DNA of 64,000 nucleotides from Eggerthellaceae bacterium (GCA_910575165.1 CAJTDS010000005.1:1-64000), one strand, 5' to 3'; shown: positions 17,083 through 26,922, counted from the first letter of the stretch. Numbers and translations: made by a program. Notes: generated from the sequence alone by a model not told the origin.

Positions 17083-17439
17083 ATGGGCGAATCGACAGCG
17101 GCGACGAAAAGACCGGCCGTTGCGGCATCGGACGAGGCTTCGGCAGGGGAGTGCTCCTGCCGCAGCAAAGCGACGCCGCGCAGCCAGGAACTGCAGGCCG
17201 ATGTACAGAAGCGGCTGAACCGGGCCATCGGGCAGCTGAACGGCGTGAAGGCCATGATCGAGGAGAACCGCTACTGCGGCGACGTGCTCACCCAGCTGGC
17301 GGCTGCGGAAAGCGCGGTGCGGCGCGTGTCGGAGCTGGTGCTGGCCGAGCACATGCGCACCTGCGTGGTGGAGGAGATCCGGGGCGGCAACGACGAGGTG
17401 GTGGACGAGGCTATGGCGCTCATCCGCCGCTTCATGTAA
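17083..17439 (+). CDS. csoR: CsoR-type copper-sensing repressor
   Basis: The 118-residue all-helical DUF156-family protein has the Cu(I) ligand triad Cys65 (NRYCGD), His90 and Cys94 (AEHMRTC), which is diagnostic for CsoR rather than RcnR/FrmR. The N-terminal ~30 residues are an extra extension with a CSC motif (24-26) that could bind metal. The start at 17083 follows GGAAGGAG. It is 12 bp upstream of copA and sits behind its own CsoR operator, so it should repress both genes until copper rises. Confidence 0.9.
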   Translation: MGESTAATKRPAVAASDEASAGECSCRSKATPRSQELQADVQKRLNRAIGQLNGVKAMIEENRYCGDVLTQLAAAESAVRRVSELVLAEHMRTCVVEEIRGGNDEVVDEAMALIRRFM

Positions 17440-17451
17440 GGACGGTGCAAC

Positions 17452-20166
17452 GTGGAAACCATACGGCTGGCCGTGGCGGTCATGCATTGCAAGAACTGCG
17501 CGGCGAACGTGACGAGGCACTACGAAGCGGTTTCCGGCGTCTCGTCGGTGGAGGTGGACCTGGACGGCCAGCAGGTCAGCGCAACCTACGACCCGGCGCA
17601 GGCGACCGTGGACGACCTGCTGCATGCCCTGGACGACACCGACTTCCAGGTGGCGGTCATGCCCGATAGCGGCCCGCATCCCTTCGCCGAGGCGCTTGCG
17701 GCCGAAGCCGAGAAGAAGGCGCGCGAGGCGGCGCAGAAGGCCGTAGCCGATCAGGCTGAAGGCGGCAGCGCGGACGAGGTGAGCGCCGATCTTCCCCCCG
17801 CCAAGCTGCGCATCGCCATCGACGGCATGCACTGCGCGAACTGCGCGGCAACCATCGAGAAAGCTTACGGCAAGACGCCCGGCGTCGTGAGCTGCAGCGT
17901 GAACCTGGCCAACAACACCGGCATCGTGGAGTTCGACCCGGCCCGCGCCTCCGTCGACGACATGCTGCGCGTGTTCGACAACCTTTCGTTTTCCGCCGAG
18001 GTCATCCCCGACGATGCCCCCATGGTCGACGAGAAGCGCCGCGCCAAGGAGGCCGCCGGCCGTCGCCACGACCTGAAGGTGCTCGGCATCTCGGCAGCGC
18101 TGACCGCCGTCATTTTCTGCATTGGCATGATTCCCGGCTGGCACATGGCGGTGGGCCACTGGTTGGCGGGTCTGTTCGCAGCCGACCCCACCCACGTGCA
18201 GTCCATGTTCGCGGCCAACGTTTTGCTGCTGGCGCTCACCGTTCCCGTGCAATTCGGCTGCGGCGCGCGGTTCTACAAGGGGGCCGTGGGCTCGCTCAAG
18301 AGCGGTTCGGCAAACATGGACGTGCTGGTGGCACTGGGCACCAGCATCGCGTTTCTCTTCTCGCTGTGGATCACGTTCCTGCCGTTGATGTGGGGCGACT
18401 GGGCCAACGCCGAGTCGCTTTCCATCAACGGCGGCATGCCCTACTACGAAACCTGCGCCATGCTCATCACCTTCGTGCTGCTGGGCAAGATCTTGGAAGC
18501 GCGGGCGAAGGGGGCCACGAACCAGGCCATCGAGGCGCTCATGAACCTGACGCCGCCCACGGCCTGGGTGTTGCGCGGCGGCAAGCAGGAGGAAGTGCCG
18601 CTTGCCCAGGTGATGGCGGGCGATACGGTGCTGGTGCATCCGGGCGAGAAGGTGCCGGTGGACGGTGTTGTGGTGTCGGGCCGCTCGGAAGTGGACGAGT
18701 CCATGCTCACCGGCGAGGCGCTTCCCGTGCTGAAGGAGGCCGGCGCCCAAGTGACCGGCGGCACGTCGAACACCACGGGCTCGCTTACGGTGCGGGCGCT
18801 GCGGGTGGGGAAGGACTCCACGCTGGCGCGTATCGTGCGGGCGGTTGAGGACGCCCAGGGCTCGAAGGCCCCGGTTCAGCGCATGGCCGACAAGATCGCC
18901 TCGGTGTTCGTACCCGCCATCCTGGTTATCGCGGCGGTCACGTTCATGGCGTGGTTTCTGTTCGTGCCGCCCGAGAGCGTGCAGACCCTGATCCAGCAGT
19001 CGCTGCTGCCCGCCATCGCCGTCATCGTGGTCGCGTGTCCTTGCGCCTTGGGCCTTGCCACTCCCACGGCGCTTATGGTGGGCATGGGGCGCGGCGCCCA
19101 GCTGGGGGTGCTCATCAAGGACGGCGAGGTGCTTGAGCGCGTGTGCCATCTGAGCGACGCCGTGTTCGACAAGACCGGCACGCTCACCGTAGGGCAGCCC
19201 CAGGTGGTGGAGTGCTCGGTGTCGCCCGAGAACCTGCGTCTGGCGGCGGCGGTGGAGGCGCTGAGCGAGCATCCGCTGGCCGGGGCCGTGGTGGGCTATG
19301 CCGCCAGCACGGGCGCTTTGGGCGAGCCCGTTCGCGAAGCCTACCGCCAGGCCTACCTGTCCAACGTCGCCCGCAATCCCCAGGTGAATGGCAAGGATGC
19401 AACCGAGAAGGAGGCGCAGGACTTCTACGCCCGCCTGCTCGCCCAGGCCCTTCCCGAGGTTTCCGGTTTCGAAGCCGTGGTGGGCGCGGGCGTGAGCGGC
19501 GTCGTGGAGGGGCATCGGGTGTTCGTGGGCTCGTCGGTTACGGTCGACGGGCGGGAAGCGGGCGCGTTCGCCTTCCGCGACCAGCCCAAGCCCGGTGCCT
19601 TCGGCGCCTTGCAGCAGCTCCGGCGCGACTTCGGCGTGGAAAGCTACATGGTGACCGGCGACGCGCTGGCGCCGGCGTTGGAAGTGGCCGGCGAGGTGGG
19701 AATCGCTTCCGAGAACGTGTTCGCCGGCGTGAAGCCGTTGCAGAAGGCCGAGCGCGTGCAAGAGGTGAAGGCCCGGGTGCAGGCCGAAGCGGCGCGTGGG
19801 GCCGACGGCCGTGGCAAGAAGGCGCCGGTGGTAGCTTTCGTGGGCGATGGCATCAACGACGCGCCCGCCCTGGCCGCAGCCGATGTGGGCGTGGCTATGG
19901 CCTCGGGCACCGACGTGGCCCTGGACGCGGGCTCGGTGGTGCTCATGCGCAACAACCTGTCCGATTTGGTGGTGGCGGTGCGCCTGTCGAAGGCCACCAT
20001 GCGCAAGATCAAGCAGAACCTGTTCTGGGCGCTCATCTACAACTGCATCATGATCCCGCTGGCCGCCGTGGGCATCCTGGCCCCCGCCCTGGCCGGTGCC
20101 GCCATGGCCTTCTCCAGCGTGTCCGTGGTCAGCAACTCGCTGCTGCTCAAGCGCTTCAAGGGATAG
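17452..20166 (+). CDS. copA: Cu(I)-exporting P-type ATPase
   Basis: The 904-residue P1B-ATPase has two N-terminal heavy-metal domains (MHCKNCA near 11-17; GMHCANCA near 124), the transmembrane CPC motif (529-531), the phosphorylation loop DKTGT with Asp573, and a GDGINDAP hinge near residue 800. It exports cytosolic Cu(I) across the membrane using ATP. A GTG start at 17452 is used, with AGGACGG upstream. It is the second gene of the csoR operon. An insert of ~50 residues in the nucleotide-binding part ([14 protein letters not shown] region) is a little unusual. Confidence 0.93.
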   Translation: METIRLAVAVMHCKNCAANVTRHYEAVSGVSSVEVDLDGQQVSATYDPAQATVDDLLHALDDTDFQVAVMPDSGPHPFAEALAAEAEKKAREAAQKAVADQAEGGSADEVSADLPPAKLRIAIDGMHCANCAATIEKAYGKTPGVVSCSVNLANNTGIVEFDPARASVDDMLRVFDNLSFSAEVIPDDAPMVDEKRRAKEAAGRRHDLKVLGISAALTAVIFCIGMIPGWHMAVGHWLAGLFAADPTHVQSMFAANVLLLALTVPVQFGCGARFYKGAVGSLKSGSANMDVLVALGTSIAFLFSLWITFLPLMWGDWANAESLSINGGMPYYETCAMLITFVLLGKILEARAKGATNQAIEALMNLTPPTAWVLRGGKQEEVPLAQVMAGDTVLVHPGEKVPVDGVVVSGRSEVDESMLTGEALPVLKEAGAQVTGGTSNTTGSLTVRALRVGKDSTLARIVRAVEDAQGSKAPVQRMADKIASVFVPAILVIAAVTFMAWFLFVPPESVQTLIQQSLLPAIAVIVVACPCALGLATPTALMVGMGRGAQLGVLIKDGEVLERVCHLSDAVFDKTGTLTVGQPQVVECSVSPENLRLAAAVEALSEHPLAGAVVGYAASTGALGEPVREAYRQAYLSNVARNPQVNGKDATEKEAQDFYARLLAQALPEVSGFEAVVGAGVSGVVEGHRVFVGSSVTVDGREAGAFAFRDQPKPGAFGALQQLRRDFGVESYMVTGDALAPALEVAGEVGIASENVFAGVKPLQKAERVQEVKARVQAEAARGADGRGKKAPVVAFVGDGINDAPALAAADVGVAMASGTDVALDAGSVVLMRNNLSDLVVAVRLSKATMRKIKQNLFWALIYNCIMIPLAAVGILAPALAGAAMAFSSVSVVSNSLLLKRFKG

Positions 20167-20175
20167 GGCTCATGC

Positions 20176-20204
20176 AAAAGGGACCCGAGGTTCTCGGGTC
20201 CCTT
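20176..20204 (-). terminator. Terminator of the flavoprotein-cytochrome operon (possibly bidirectional)
   Basis: A perfect 12-bp stem (20178-20189 with 20193-20204) has a 3-nt loop. Read on the minus strand it ends in TTTT, so it chiefly serves the minus-strand operon ending at 20229. It also lies just after copA and may stop plus-strand transcription. Confidence 0.8.
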
Positions 20205-20228
20205 GCGAGGAGTCAGCTAGGGGGGGGG

Positions 20229-20708
20229 CTACTCCTTGAAGGCCTTCTTCAGGTCCCATACGGGGTTTTCGCCGCGGGGTGCGGGAATCCATCCCTCGGG
20301 GCAGTCCTCGGTGTGGCATTCGTCGCAGGCGAGCACCGACTGTCCGTCGACGGAGTGGCAGTTCGTGCACGCTCCAGCGTCGTAATGGGACTTGTGCGGG
20401 TTGTAGCCGGGCGTTCCGCCGTAGTCCTGGGTTGCCTCGCTGATGGCGCTGCGCGGATGGCAGGAGAGGCAGAACTTCGACGTCATGTCCTCGAGAGCCA
20501 CCCCGTCAAGCTGGCCGAGCGTGTGGGCTGCCATAAGGGACCCCACTGGCGCTTCGGTTCCTCCCGTGGGCGCAGCGCTCTCTTCTTGGGAGGGGCTTGT
20601 GTCCTGTGGTGCCTTGCTGGTCGTAGACGCGCAGCCAGCCAGGGCGAAAACAAGGGCTGCGGTGATTCCCGCGATAAGCAGCGGGTGTTTTTTCTGGCTA
20701 AGTTTCAT
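20229..20708 (-). CDS. Trihaem cytochrome c lipoprotein
   Basis: The 159-residue protein has a signal peptide with lipobox (LAGC) and three CXXCH haem sites (CLSCH, CTNCH, CDECH), plus extra histidines (HKSHYD) that could be distal ligands. It resembles the small tetrahaem cytochrome domain that feeds secreted fumarate-reductase-type flavoproteins, but with only three motifs. It lies 27 bp downstream of such a flavoprotein gene, so it should be its electron donor outside the membrane. ATG 20708 follows GAGG; the TTG one codon earlier is unlikely. Haem attachment would need the ccm genes at 39-45 kb. Confidence 0.85.
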   Translation of the reverse strand: MKLSQKKHPLLIAGITAALVFALAGCASTTSKAPQDTSPSQEESAAPTGGTEAPVGSLMAAHTLGQLDGVALEDMTSKFCLSCHPRSAISEATQDYGGTPGYNPHKSHYDAGACTNCHSVDGQSVLACDECHTEDCPEGWIPAPRGENPVWDLKKAFKE

Positions 20709-20735
20709 CAATCTACCTCGTCCTTCGGTCGTTCT

Positions 20736-22526
20736 CTAGATATTCGCGTGGATGTAGTCCAGCCCAAGCATCTCGCGGATAGCAAGCCAGCCAAAGCACT
20801 GTCCGTGACCGATGCCGGAACCCATGACGTTGGGAGGATAGACGTCGCCGTAGAAAGAGCCTGCGGTGTTGCCTGCAGCGTACAGTCCGGGGATGGGAAG
20901 TCCCTTGGTGTCCAGCACGCGCATGCGCTCGTCCTGCTTGAGGCCGCCGCGGGTCGACGTCATGGAGGAGCAGGTCTTGGAGCAGTAGAACGGCGGCGTG
21001 TCCAGCTTGCACATCCAGACCGGGTCCTTGTAGAAGTCCAGGTCCTCGCCTAGGTCGCACAGCTCGTTGTAGCGATTGAAGCTGGCCATGAAGACTTCCT
21101 CGTCGAAGCCGCAGTGCTTGCAGAGCTCTTCGATGGTATCGAACTTGAACGTCAGGCCCTTCTCGACGTTCTTGTCCACCTCTTCCTGGGTGTTCGAGGT
21201 GCAGTAGTCTTCGACGAAGTAGCCGTCTTTAGGGTACTTGCTTTCCCAGGCGGAATCCCAAATTGACCAGGTCATGCCGTCGGGCGTGCAGGTGAGTTTC
21301 GGTACGGAGTAGGCCTGGAATGGCAGGTTTTCCGCAGCGATGCGGCGCCCGGTGGTGTCGACCATGAGGTTCCCGGGAAGCGACGCGACGCCGGCGTAGA
21401 AGTGGGTGCCGTCAAGGAAGTCGGGCAGCTTGCCGTCCATCATGATGGCCGAGAACGACCACATATCGGCGCAGATGGCGGTGTCCATCTCGGCGCCGAT
21501 CCAGATTCCCATCTTCTGACCGTCGCCGGAGTCGTTCTGGTTGATGTTGTAGCGGACAACCTTCGCCAAGTCGGGGTTGTAGTACTCCATCATATCGTGG
21601 TCGGCGGCCATGTCGCCAGTGGTTAGCAGCACGCCCTTCGAGGCGTTGAAGCGGACGTAGTCTTCGTTCTCGTTCTTCGCGATAACGCCGGTGACGCGGC
21701 CGGATGCGTCACGCTCGAGGTACAGAGCCGGGGTGGAGTAGTGGAACACGGCGCCATGCTCGGTGGAATACTCCTCCATGACCTGGGTCCAGTTAACGGG
21801 GTTGCCCGTTCCGAAGAAGCTACCGTCCTCGTTCGCGAAATAAATCATCTGCGGATAGCACTGCCACAGCTCGCTGGCGCCGGCCATGCCGATGCCATCG
21901 TTGGTGATCTTGTATTCCAGCGACGCTGCCGGGATAAGCTTGTAGCCCTTGGTGGCGAAGGCCGCTTCAAGCCAGTTGATGTACTCGGCGGAGTTGTCGA
22001 ACCACAGGCCGTAGGAGGACATGCGACCGTTCACGCCGTTGGTGATGGCCCACGTGTTCATGATGAAGTCTTTGCGGTCGGTGGTGAGGCCGAGACTCTT
22101 CTGCAGGTCGGAGTTGAAGCCGGCGGTGCACAGGCGAGCAACGCCGAAAGAGCCGCCCTTCTCCAGCACGTGCACGTCGGCGCCCGCCTCGGCAGCCATC
22201 ATGGCGGCGGGCAAGCCGGCGACTCCCGCGCCCACGATGAGGATCTCGCAATCAGTCGTCTCCACGATCTCGTCTTCGGGGACGGGGTCCGGCGCCGTCA
22301 TCCAAGCGGGTTTACCGTCGGTGGCAGGTGTCGGCGCCGGCGCTGGGTCGGCAGGCGCAGCGGCAGCTTCGGTAGTGGCGTCGGTTGCAGGGGCCTTGGG
22401 CTCCTCAGGAGTCTCCGGCGCTTTCTCCTGGGTCGTGGAGCAACCGGCAAGCGTGCCCGCGAATGCGGCGCTGACGCCCGCAACGGCGGCACCTGTGAGG
22501 AAGCTTCGACGAGAAATCTCTTTCAT
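20736..22526 (-). CDS. Tat-exported FAD-binding reductase (fumarate reductase-like)
   Basis: The 596-residue precursor has a twin-arginine signal (ISRRSFLTG) followed by a lipobox-like LAGC, a Pro/Ala-rich linker, and a dinucleotide fold (VGAGVAGLPAA, near 95-105). The C-terminus has the flavoprotein closing motif GLYAAGNTAGSF. It belongs to the FAD_binding_2 family (fumarate, urocanate and related enoate reductases), many of which use organic acceptors in Eggerthellaceae; the substrate cannot be told from sequence. It is first in an operon with the trihaem cytochrome and divergent from the LuxR gene at 22707. Confidence 0.85.
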   Translation of the reverse strand: MKEISRRSFLTGAAVAGVSAAFAGTLAGCSTTQEKAPETPEEPKAPATDATTEAAAAPADPAPAPTPATDGKPAWMTAPDPVPEDEIVETTDCEILIVGAGVAGLPAAMMAAEAGADVHVLEKGGSFGVARLCTAGFNSDLQKSLGLTTDRKDFIMNTWAITNGVNGRMSSYGLWFDNSAEYINWLEAAFATKGYKLIPAASLEYKITNDGIGMAGASELWQCYPQMIYFANEDGSFFGTGNPVNWTQVMEEYSTEHGAVFHYSTPALYLERDASGRVTGVIAKNENEDYVRFNASKGVLLTTGDMAADHDMMEYYNPDLAKVVRYNINQNDSGDGQKMGIWIGAEMDTAICADMWSFSAIMMDGKLPDFLDGTHFYAGVASLPGNLMVDTTGRRIAAENLPFQAYSVPKLTCTPDGMTWSIWDSAWESKYPKDGYFVEDYCTSNTQEEVDKNVEKGLTFKFDTIEELCKHCGFDEEVFMASFNRYNELCDLGEDLDFYKDPVWMCKLDTPPFYCSKTCSSMTSTRGGLKQDERMRVLDTKGLPIPGLYAAGNTAGSFYGDVYPPNVMGSGIGHGQCFGWLAIREMLGLDYIHANI

Positions 22527-22593
22527 GGCATTTCCTTCCCTCTCTGGATCCTTCCCGCTGCAATTCCCCTTGCAGCTGGGCTTTCGCTTTCGA

Positions 22594-22661
22594 GGTTATC
22601 CAGATAACCCTCGTAACCTCAGACGGGGTTTTCTGAAAAACAGGGTTATTTTTCGTAACCC
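22594..22661. promoter_or_regulatory. GGTTA/TAACC boxes between flavoprotein and LuxR genes
   Basis: A GGTTATC-CA-GATAACC palindrome (22594-22609) is followed by TAACC (22614-22618) and a second pair GGGTTA/TAACCC (22643-22661). They fill the 180-bp divergent intergenic region and are likely binding sites of the adjacent LuxR regulator. Related boxes recur at 60534-60575. Confidence 0.5.
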
Positions 22662-22706
22662 CAACCGTTACACTGTTGCCCTACCGCATGAACCAGGGAG
22701 GGGACC

Positions 22707-24107
22707 GTGGGCTGCTTGCGTGGATTGCCGAGCGTTCCGACGCTCAAAGGGGCTTTGAGGATTTATCGGGGCTATTGGTTTATGGTCGGACCGGCGTTCG
22801 CGCTGGCTCTTCAGTTCTACCTAAACCATAGGTTGGGTCTTGTGGAGGTGCTCCCGCGGGCAACGTTTCCGGATATCCTCTGCGGGGCGAGCTGCATCAT
22901 ATTGCTGGTCTACATTGTTGCCAGCTACTTGACGCGTCGCAGTCTCAGTCGATTCCTCCCAACGGCATCGTGTGTTGCGGGCGTATGCTCGTTCCTCTGC
23001 CTTATGTTTCAGGCTCCGCTATGGCTTTCGGCTGCGTTGTTCGCCTTTTATTTCACGAGTCAAATTATTCTGTGGTTCGAGGTGCTTTGCCGGCTCGACA
23101 ACGTGGTCAACCTGCTGTTCGGGCTGCTGTTCACGGCTTTGTCTGGTGCGCTGTGCTGGTTTTTGCTCGGCCTGTTTGGGGCGCGTCTTCTGGTTTCCGA
23201 GATTGCCTACGTGTTGCTTGGGGGCGTATGCATGCGCACAGGGCGTCGAAAAATCCCGGAGGTTGCTTCTCGGCGGTTTGCGCACCGCCCCTTCGCCGAC
23301 TTGCCCATAAGCGTTTTCGCAGCTACGTTCCTGGTGGGGTTCGGCCTCATGTATTCGACATGCTTCATCTCGCTTCACGATCTGCATGCGTCCTTCAGCT
23401 GGGGCTTGACGATCTACTCCGCGGCGCTGTGCGCCATCGTGTTTCTGGCTTCGGGCAGGGTTAGCATCCAGATGCTCTATTATATTGCCGCGCCGCTCAC
23501 GATGGCGGGAATCGCCATTTCGCTTTTCAGCCCCTCGGCAGCGTCGTTCTCCCTCACCCTTGTCAATCTGGGATGCTACACCTTTCTAGTGTTTGTGGCC
23601 ATTCTCCATTGCTCGATTTGCCATAAGCAAAACCTCAGCCCTCTTCGGGCCGCGTCGCTTCTGGTTCTGTCCCTGTATGTTGGGATCTACGGCGGCCGTG
23701 CTCTGTTCTCCGTGGTTGACGGGTACGTCGGCGCTTTTTCGGGCGATGCGGTGCATACGGTGATTTCCGCAGCGCTCGTCATGATTCTGGTTGTGTGCCT
23801 TATGGTGGGCAACGTCGCCGCAAGAAAAGAGATGATCGAGCGGGACGTCCGTCAGGAGTTCGATCACATAAACGAGTATGACACCAATGAGTTCGCCGAG
23901 CGGATTATGGCGTCGTACAAACTGACGGAGCGCGAGTTCGAGGTACTCAAGCTGCTGCTCAAGGGAAAGACCGCGACTACGATTGCCGAAAGCCTGGTTG
24001 TGGCGCCCGGAACGGCGAAGGCGCATATCAGCAAGATTTACCGTAAGCTCGGTATCCATACCAAGGGCGAGCTGTTCAACATGATCCCATCGGAGCGCAG
24101 CCATTAG
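22707..24107 (+). CDS. Multi-TM LuxR-family regulator
   Basis: The 466-residue protein has about 12 hydrophobic helices (residues 20-375) and a C-terminal LuxR winged/tetrahelical HTH (LTEREFEVLKLL, VVAPGTAKAHISKIYRKLGI). This membrane-LuxR architecture is abundant in Eggerthellaceae, usually next to a secreted reductase gene, where it probably senses the substrate. GTG 22707 has a GGGAGGGG site. It is divergent from the flavoprotein gene and likely controls it through the boxes between them. Confidence 0.85.
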   Translation: MGCLRGLPSVPTLKGALRIYRGYWFMVGPAFALALQFYLNHRLGLVEVLPRATFPDILCGASCIILLVYIVASYLTRRSLSRFLPTASCVAGVCSFLCLMFQAPLWLSAALFAFYFTSQIILWFEVLCRLDNVVNLLFGLLFTALSGALCWFLLGLFGARLLVSEIAYVLLGGVCMRTGRRKIPEVASRRFAHRPFADLPISVFAATFLVGFGLMYSTCFISLHDLHASFSWGLTIYSAALCAIVFLASGRVSIQMLYYIAAPLTMAGIAISLFSPSAASFSLTLVNLGCYTFLVFVAILHCSICHKQNLSPLRAASLLVLSLYVGIYGGRALFSVVDGYVGAFSGDAVHTVISAALVMILVVCLMVGNVAARKEMIERDVRQEFDHINEYDTNEFAERIMASYKLTEREFEVLKLLLKGKTATTIAESLVVAPGTAKAHISKIYRKLGIHTKGELFNMIPSERSH

Positions 24108-24117
24108 GGGGTGCGGC

Positions 24118-25044
24118 CTATTCTGCGCGCGCCTCAACGGTGGGGTTGGCGGCGATGATGGCGTGCAGCTCGGCGATGTAGGCTTCCAGGAGCTCGCTCG
24201 GGCGGCGCTCGGCGTGCATGATGTAGCCCACCTGCATGCGGTCGTTGGTGTCCAGCGGAATGCTCGCGATGCCCTGCTGCATCTCGCCCGACAGCACGCC
24301 GGTGGAAAGCGTGAAGCCGTTGTAGCTGGTCAGAAGGTTCGTCAGGGTGCCGCGGTCGGAATAGCGGACGTTGCGGGAGTGGGGGATGGAGGCCAGCGGC
24401 TCCTCGGCGTAGTAGAACGAGCTGGCTGTTCCCTGCTCGAAGGAGTAGCGCGGGTAGCCGGCCAGCTCCTCGGGATGGATGAGGCTTCGGCCGGCAAGCG
24501 GATGCCCCTCGCCCACGAACACGTGCACCGCCGCGTCGAACAGTGGGAAGAACCGCGCGCCGGCTTCCCCGATAGCCCGTTCCACTACGCGCCGATTGAA
24601 GTCGTCCAGGTACAGAATGCCGATGTCACTGCGGAAAGTGCGCACGTCCTCCAAAATGTTCGCCGTGGCGCATTCGCGCAGGATGAAGTCATAATCGCTC
24701 GCCTGGCAGCGCTCCAGCACGTTTACGAATGCCTCCACGCTGAAGGCGTAGTGCTGGGTGGACACCGCAAGTCGCTGCCTCGATTCGCCCCGGCCCGCGT
24801 AGCGCGATTCCAGCATGTCGGCCTGCTCGATGACCTGACGCGCATAGCCCACCAGCTCGGTGCCGTCGTTGGTGAGGGCCACGCCGCGGTTGCTGCGGGT
24901 GAAGATGGTGATGCCCAGCTCGCGCTCCAAATCCTTCACTGCCGTGGACAGGTTGCTCTGCGAGGCGTACAGCTGGGCCGCCGCCGCATTGATGGACCCG
25001 CATTCGGCGATGGCCACCAGGTAGCGAAGCTGGGTGAGGGTCAT
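24118..25044 (-). CDS. LysR-type transcriptional regulator
   Basis: The 308-residue protein has the LysR winged HTH at 1-60 (TLTQLRYLVAIAECGSINAA, SQSNLSTAVKDLERELG, FTRSNRGV) and a type-2 periplasmic-binding-like effector domain from about 88. The ATG at 25044 has AAAGGAG upstream; the longer frame to 25206 is not LysR-like. It converges with the LuxR gene (10-bp gap). A perfect palindrome 48 bp upstream is a likely autoregulatory site. Its effector domain resembles the stand-alone protein at 35218-35874. Confidence 0.9.
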   Translation of the reverse strand: MTLTQLRYLVAIAECGSINAAAAQLYASQSNLSTAVKDLERELGITIFTRSNRGVALTNDGTELVGYARQVIEQADMLESRYAGRGESRQRLAVSTQHYAFSVEAFVNVLERCQASDYDFILRECATANILEDVRTFRSDIGILYLDDFNRRVVERAIGEAGARFFPLFDAAVHVFVGEGHPLAGRSLIHPEELAGYPRYSFEQGTASSFYYAEEPLASIPHSRNVRYSDRGTLTNLLTSYNGFTLSTGVLSGEMQQGIASIPLDTNDRMQVGYIMHAERRPSELLEAYIAELHAIIAANPTVEARAE

Positions 25045-25091
25045 GGGGCTCCTTTCGGGAAGTTGCGGAGCGCACGTTCCTGTTCTATATA

Positions 25092-25112
25092 ACAGATATC
25101 CAGGATATCTGT
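25092..25112 (-). promoter_or_regulatory. Palindromic operator upstream of the LysR gene
   Basis: ACAGATATCC-A-GGATATCTGT is a perfect 21-bp palindrome 48 bp upstream of the LysR ATG. A minus-strand TATATA lies right beside it, so the palindrome covers the probable promoter. This is the usual place of LysR autoregulation sites. Confidence 0.6.
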
Positions 25113-25209
25113 CAGAAGGCAAGCAAGCAACGGGGGAGCGGATTGGCGGATGCCGAACGGACTGAGCGGCTGGAGGATGAGGTCGCAAGTTGCTGGGGGC
25201 GGCCATCCA

Positions 25210-26652
25210 TTAATCCAGCGCGTCGCCTCGGAGCACAACGGCTCGACTGGGATCGAAGACCGGACTCTTGAAACCGATGAACTCGTTTTCCAGCGGCGCC
25301 GATGTGCGGAGTTTGCCGATCATATCGTCATGCGCCGTTTTTGCCGCGTCGGTTAAGGTGCCGTCGTCGTTGAATACCTCCTCCCATGCTGCGGCATCAA
25401 TCGAGCGCAGCCGCTCGCCCAGATGGGCCATGAGCGCATCGCCAGCCATGAACACGGTGGTTTTCCCGAACGTGCGAGAAACCAGAAAGCCCAGGTCTTT
25501 CAACGACGAGAGGTCGGAATAGGCGGTGGCATAGGCCACGTTTTCCGTTTCCATGAGCTCTCCGAATGTGAACTCGGCATCTTCGTGCAGCAGCGCTTCC
25601 AGAAGAATCTTCTGCTGGCGAATGTTGAGGCCCTCGTCCTGCGCGATGAGCTTGCTCATGAGCTGGCGGCTGGCGAAAAGGTCGAACAGCTTCTCCGCTG
25701 TCTGCTCAACGTAGTCGGTGCAAAGGGACAAGGCTTCCTCTATCCACAGGGACCAGTCTCGGTTTTGGGCGGTCGCCATAATGCGGTCAAGGCCAGCGGG
25801 TTCGTTCGACGAGACGCACGAATCGTCCCAGGCGGCAAGCAGTGCCGTGATGGGGATGAAGCTGGTCAGCAGGTATCCGTTGGCAATGAGTATGCGCGAG
25901 AACGTGAAGCTTGCCATGAAGGTGTTCACGGCGGGGAAGGGTTTGAGCAGCCGAATAGCTTCATAGGCGGTCAAAGCCGCAATCACGGGGAATGACCCCA
26001 AGGGCGTATGGGGAGCGATGGCAGCGCAGATGGCTTCCAGGGTTTTGCGGCATCGATTGCCGTCATCATCGCAAAGAGAGAAGATTTTGGCCGAGGTCTC
26101 GGCGCCCACGATGTCGTCGTAGAGCTGCAGGAGTGCGTCGGCCGTTGCCGGAGATGTCCCCAGGTTGCAGGCTGACCCGAGCAGGTCGCAGAGCATGGCC
26201 TCCCGGGGGCTTTCGCCTTCCTGCAGGCCTGCGACCAGGTTAAAAAGGCGTTCGTCGTCGATAGTCCAGCCGCTTGCTGCTACGCATGCCCCAATCTCTC
26301 GGATTTTCGACCGCGACAGCACGTGGCGACCCTCGGGAAGACGCAGGATGCCTCCTGTGTGCGAGTTGCCGGCATCTAGCCGCATTATGGTGGCGATACA
26401 GCTGTGCATACGCGTGGAGGGCACGAAGAAATGGGCACCGCGAGGGGATTCGGCAGTGGAGAGCGGCAGCGGGTAGCCGATAGACCTTCGCAGTTCTATC
26501 ACTACGCCGGCTGCTGGAGCCTCTTCGGGGTTGTCTTGGGCGTTCCATAGAGGGCGTGCCGAATCGCGGGAGAGAGCGAGGAGCTTGTAGGCGCTTGCAG
26601 ACGTGCTGTAAGAGGCGTTGTGCAAAGGACGACCCTCGTTGGTTTTCGTCAT
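25210..26652 (-). CDS. Fic-like protein with degenerate active site and winged helix
   Basis: The 480-residue protein follows Fic-family order. A helical core has LTAYEAIRLLKPFPAVNTF (about 227-245), where active Fic proteins carry HPFxDGNGR, then SRILIANGYLLTSFIPI as in the following Fic helix. A long helix and a winged HTH (about 385-440, FTFGELMETENVAYATAYSDL, LKDLGFL) close it. The catalytic His is Lys and the DGNGR anion site is lost, so AMP transfer is not expected. A DNA-binding regulator built on a dead Fic fold is inferred. It is divergent from the molybdoenzyme operon, with strong GAGGAGGGAG at the start. Confidence 0.5.
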   Translation of the reverse strand: MTKTNEGRPLHNASYSTSASAYKLLALSRDSARPLWNAQDNPEEAPAAGVVIELRRSIGYPLPLSTAESPRGAHFFVPSTRMHSCIATIMRLDAGNSHTGGILRLPEGRHVLSRSKIREIGACVAASGWTIDDERLFNLVAGLQEGESPREAMLCDLLGSACNLGTSPATADALLQLYDDIVGAETSAKIFSLCDDDGNRCRKTLEAICAAIAPHTPLGSFPVIAALTAYEAIRLLKPFPAVNTFMASFTFSRILIANGYLLTSFIPITALLAAWDDSCVSSNEPAGLDRIMATAQNRDWSLWIEEALSLCTDYVEQTAEKLFDLFASRQLMSKLIAQDEGLNIRQQKILLEALLHEDAEFTFGELMETENVAYATAYSDLSSLKDLGFLVSRTFGKTTVFMAGDALMAHLGERLRSIDAAAWEEVFNDDGTLTDAAKTAHDDMIGKLRTSAPLENEFIGFKSPVFDPSRAVVLRGDALD

Positions 26653-26731
26653 GCGAACTCCCTCCTCGGTTTTGCGGTAATGGTAGCAAACCGGGCCTTG
26701 CTTGGGGAATGGACGGCATCCCGTGGTTTTA

Positions 26732-26783
26732 CCTATCGATTTCCGATAGAAGTTCCTTGGCAGTCACTATTGCAAACCGATAG
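26732..26783. promoter_or_regulatory. CCGATAG half-sites upstream of the molybdoenzyme operon
   Basis: CCTATCG (26732-26738), CCGATAG (26743-26749) and CCGATAG (26778-26784) lie in the 270-bp divergent gap. The first two form an inverted repeat around a short spacer. They may bind the Fic-like winged-helix protein encoded next door or another regulator of the molybdoenzyme. No clear -35/-10 pair was found. Confidence 0.4.
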
Positions 26784-26922
26784 GTTCATTTCGGCTTGGC
26801 CGGCCGTGTATTGCTCTCTGGATATCATCTCCGAGAATAATTCCTCGGCTGGGTCGCCGTTCGTATACTGCGGCCAAGAGGGTCTGGGGACCCCGAGAGA
26901 ACGAGGGAAAACGAGGAGGACT

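Noticed and set aside
16951-19761. A 936-codon open frame on the minus strand
   Set aside because: Antisense to copA and csoR; His/Gly/Arg-rich composition and no domain.
26620-26922. N-terminal extension of the molybdoenzyme
   Set aside because: It would bury the Tat signal and overlaps the start of the divergent Fic-like gene.
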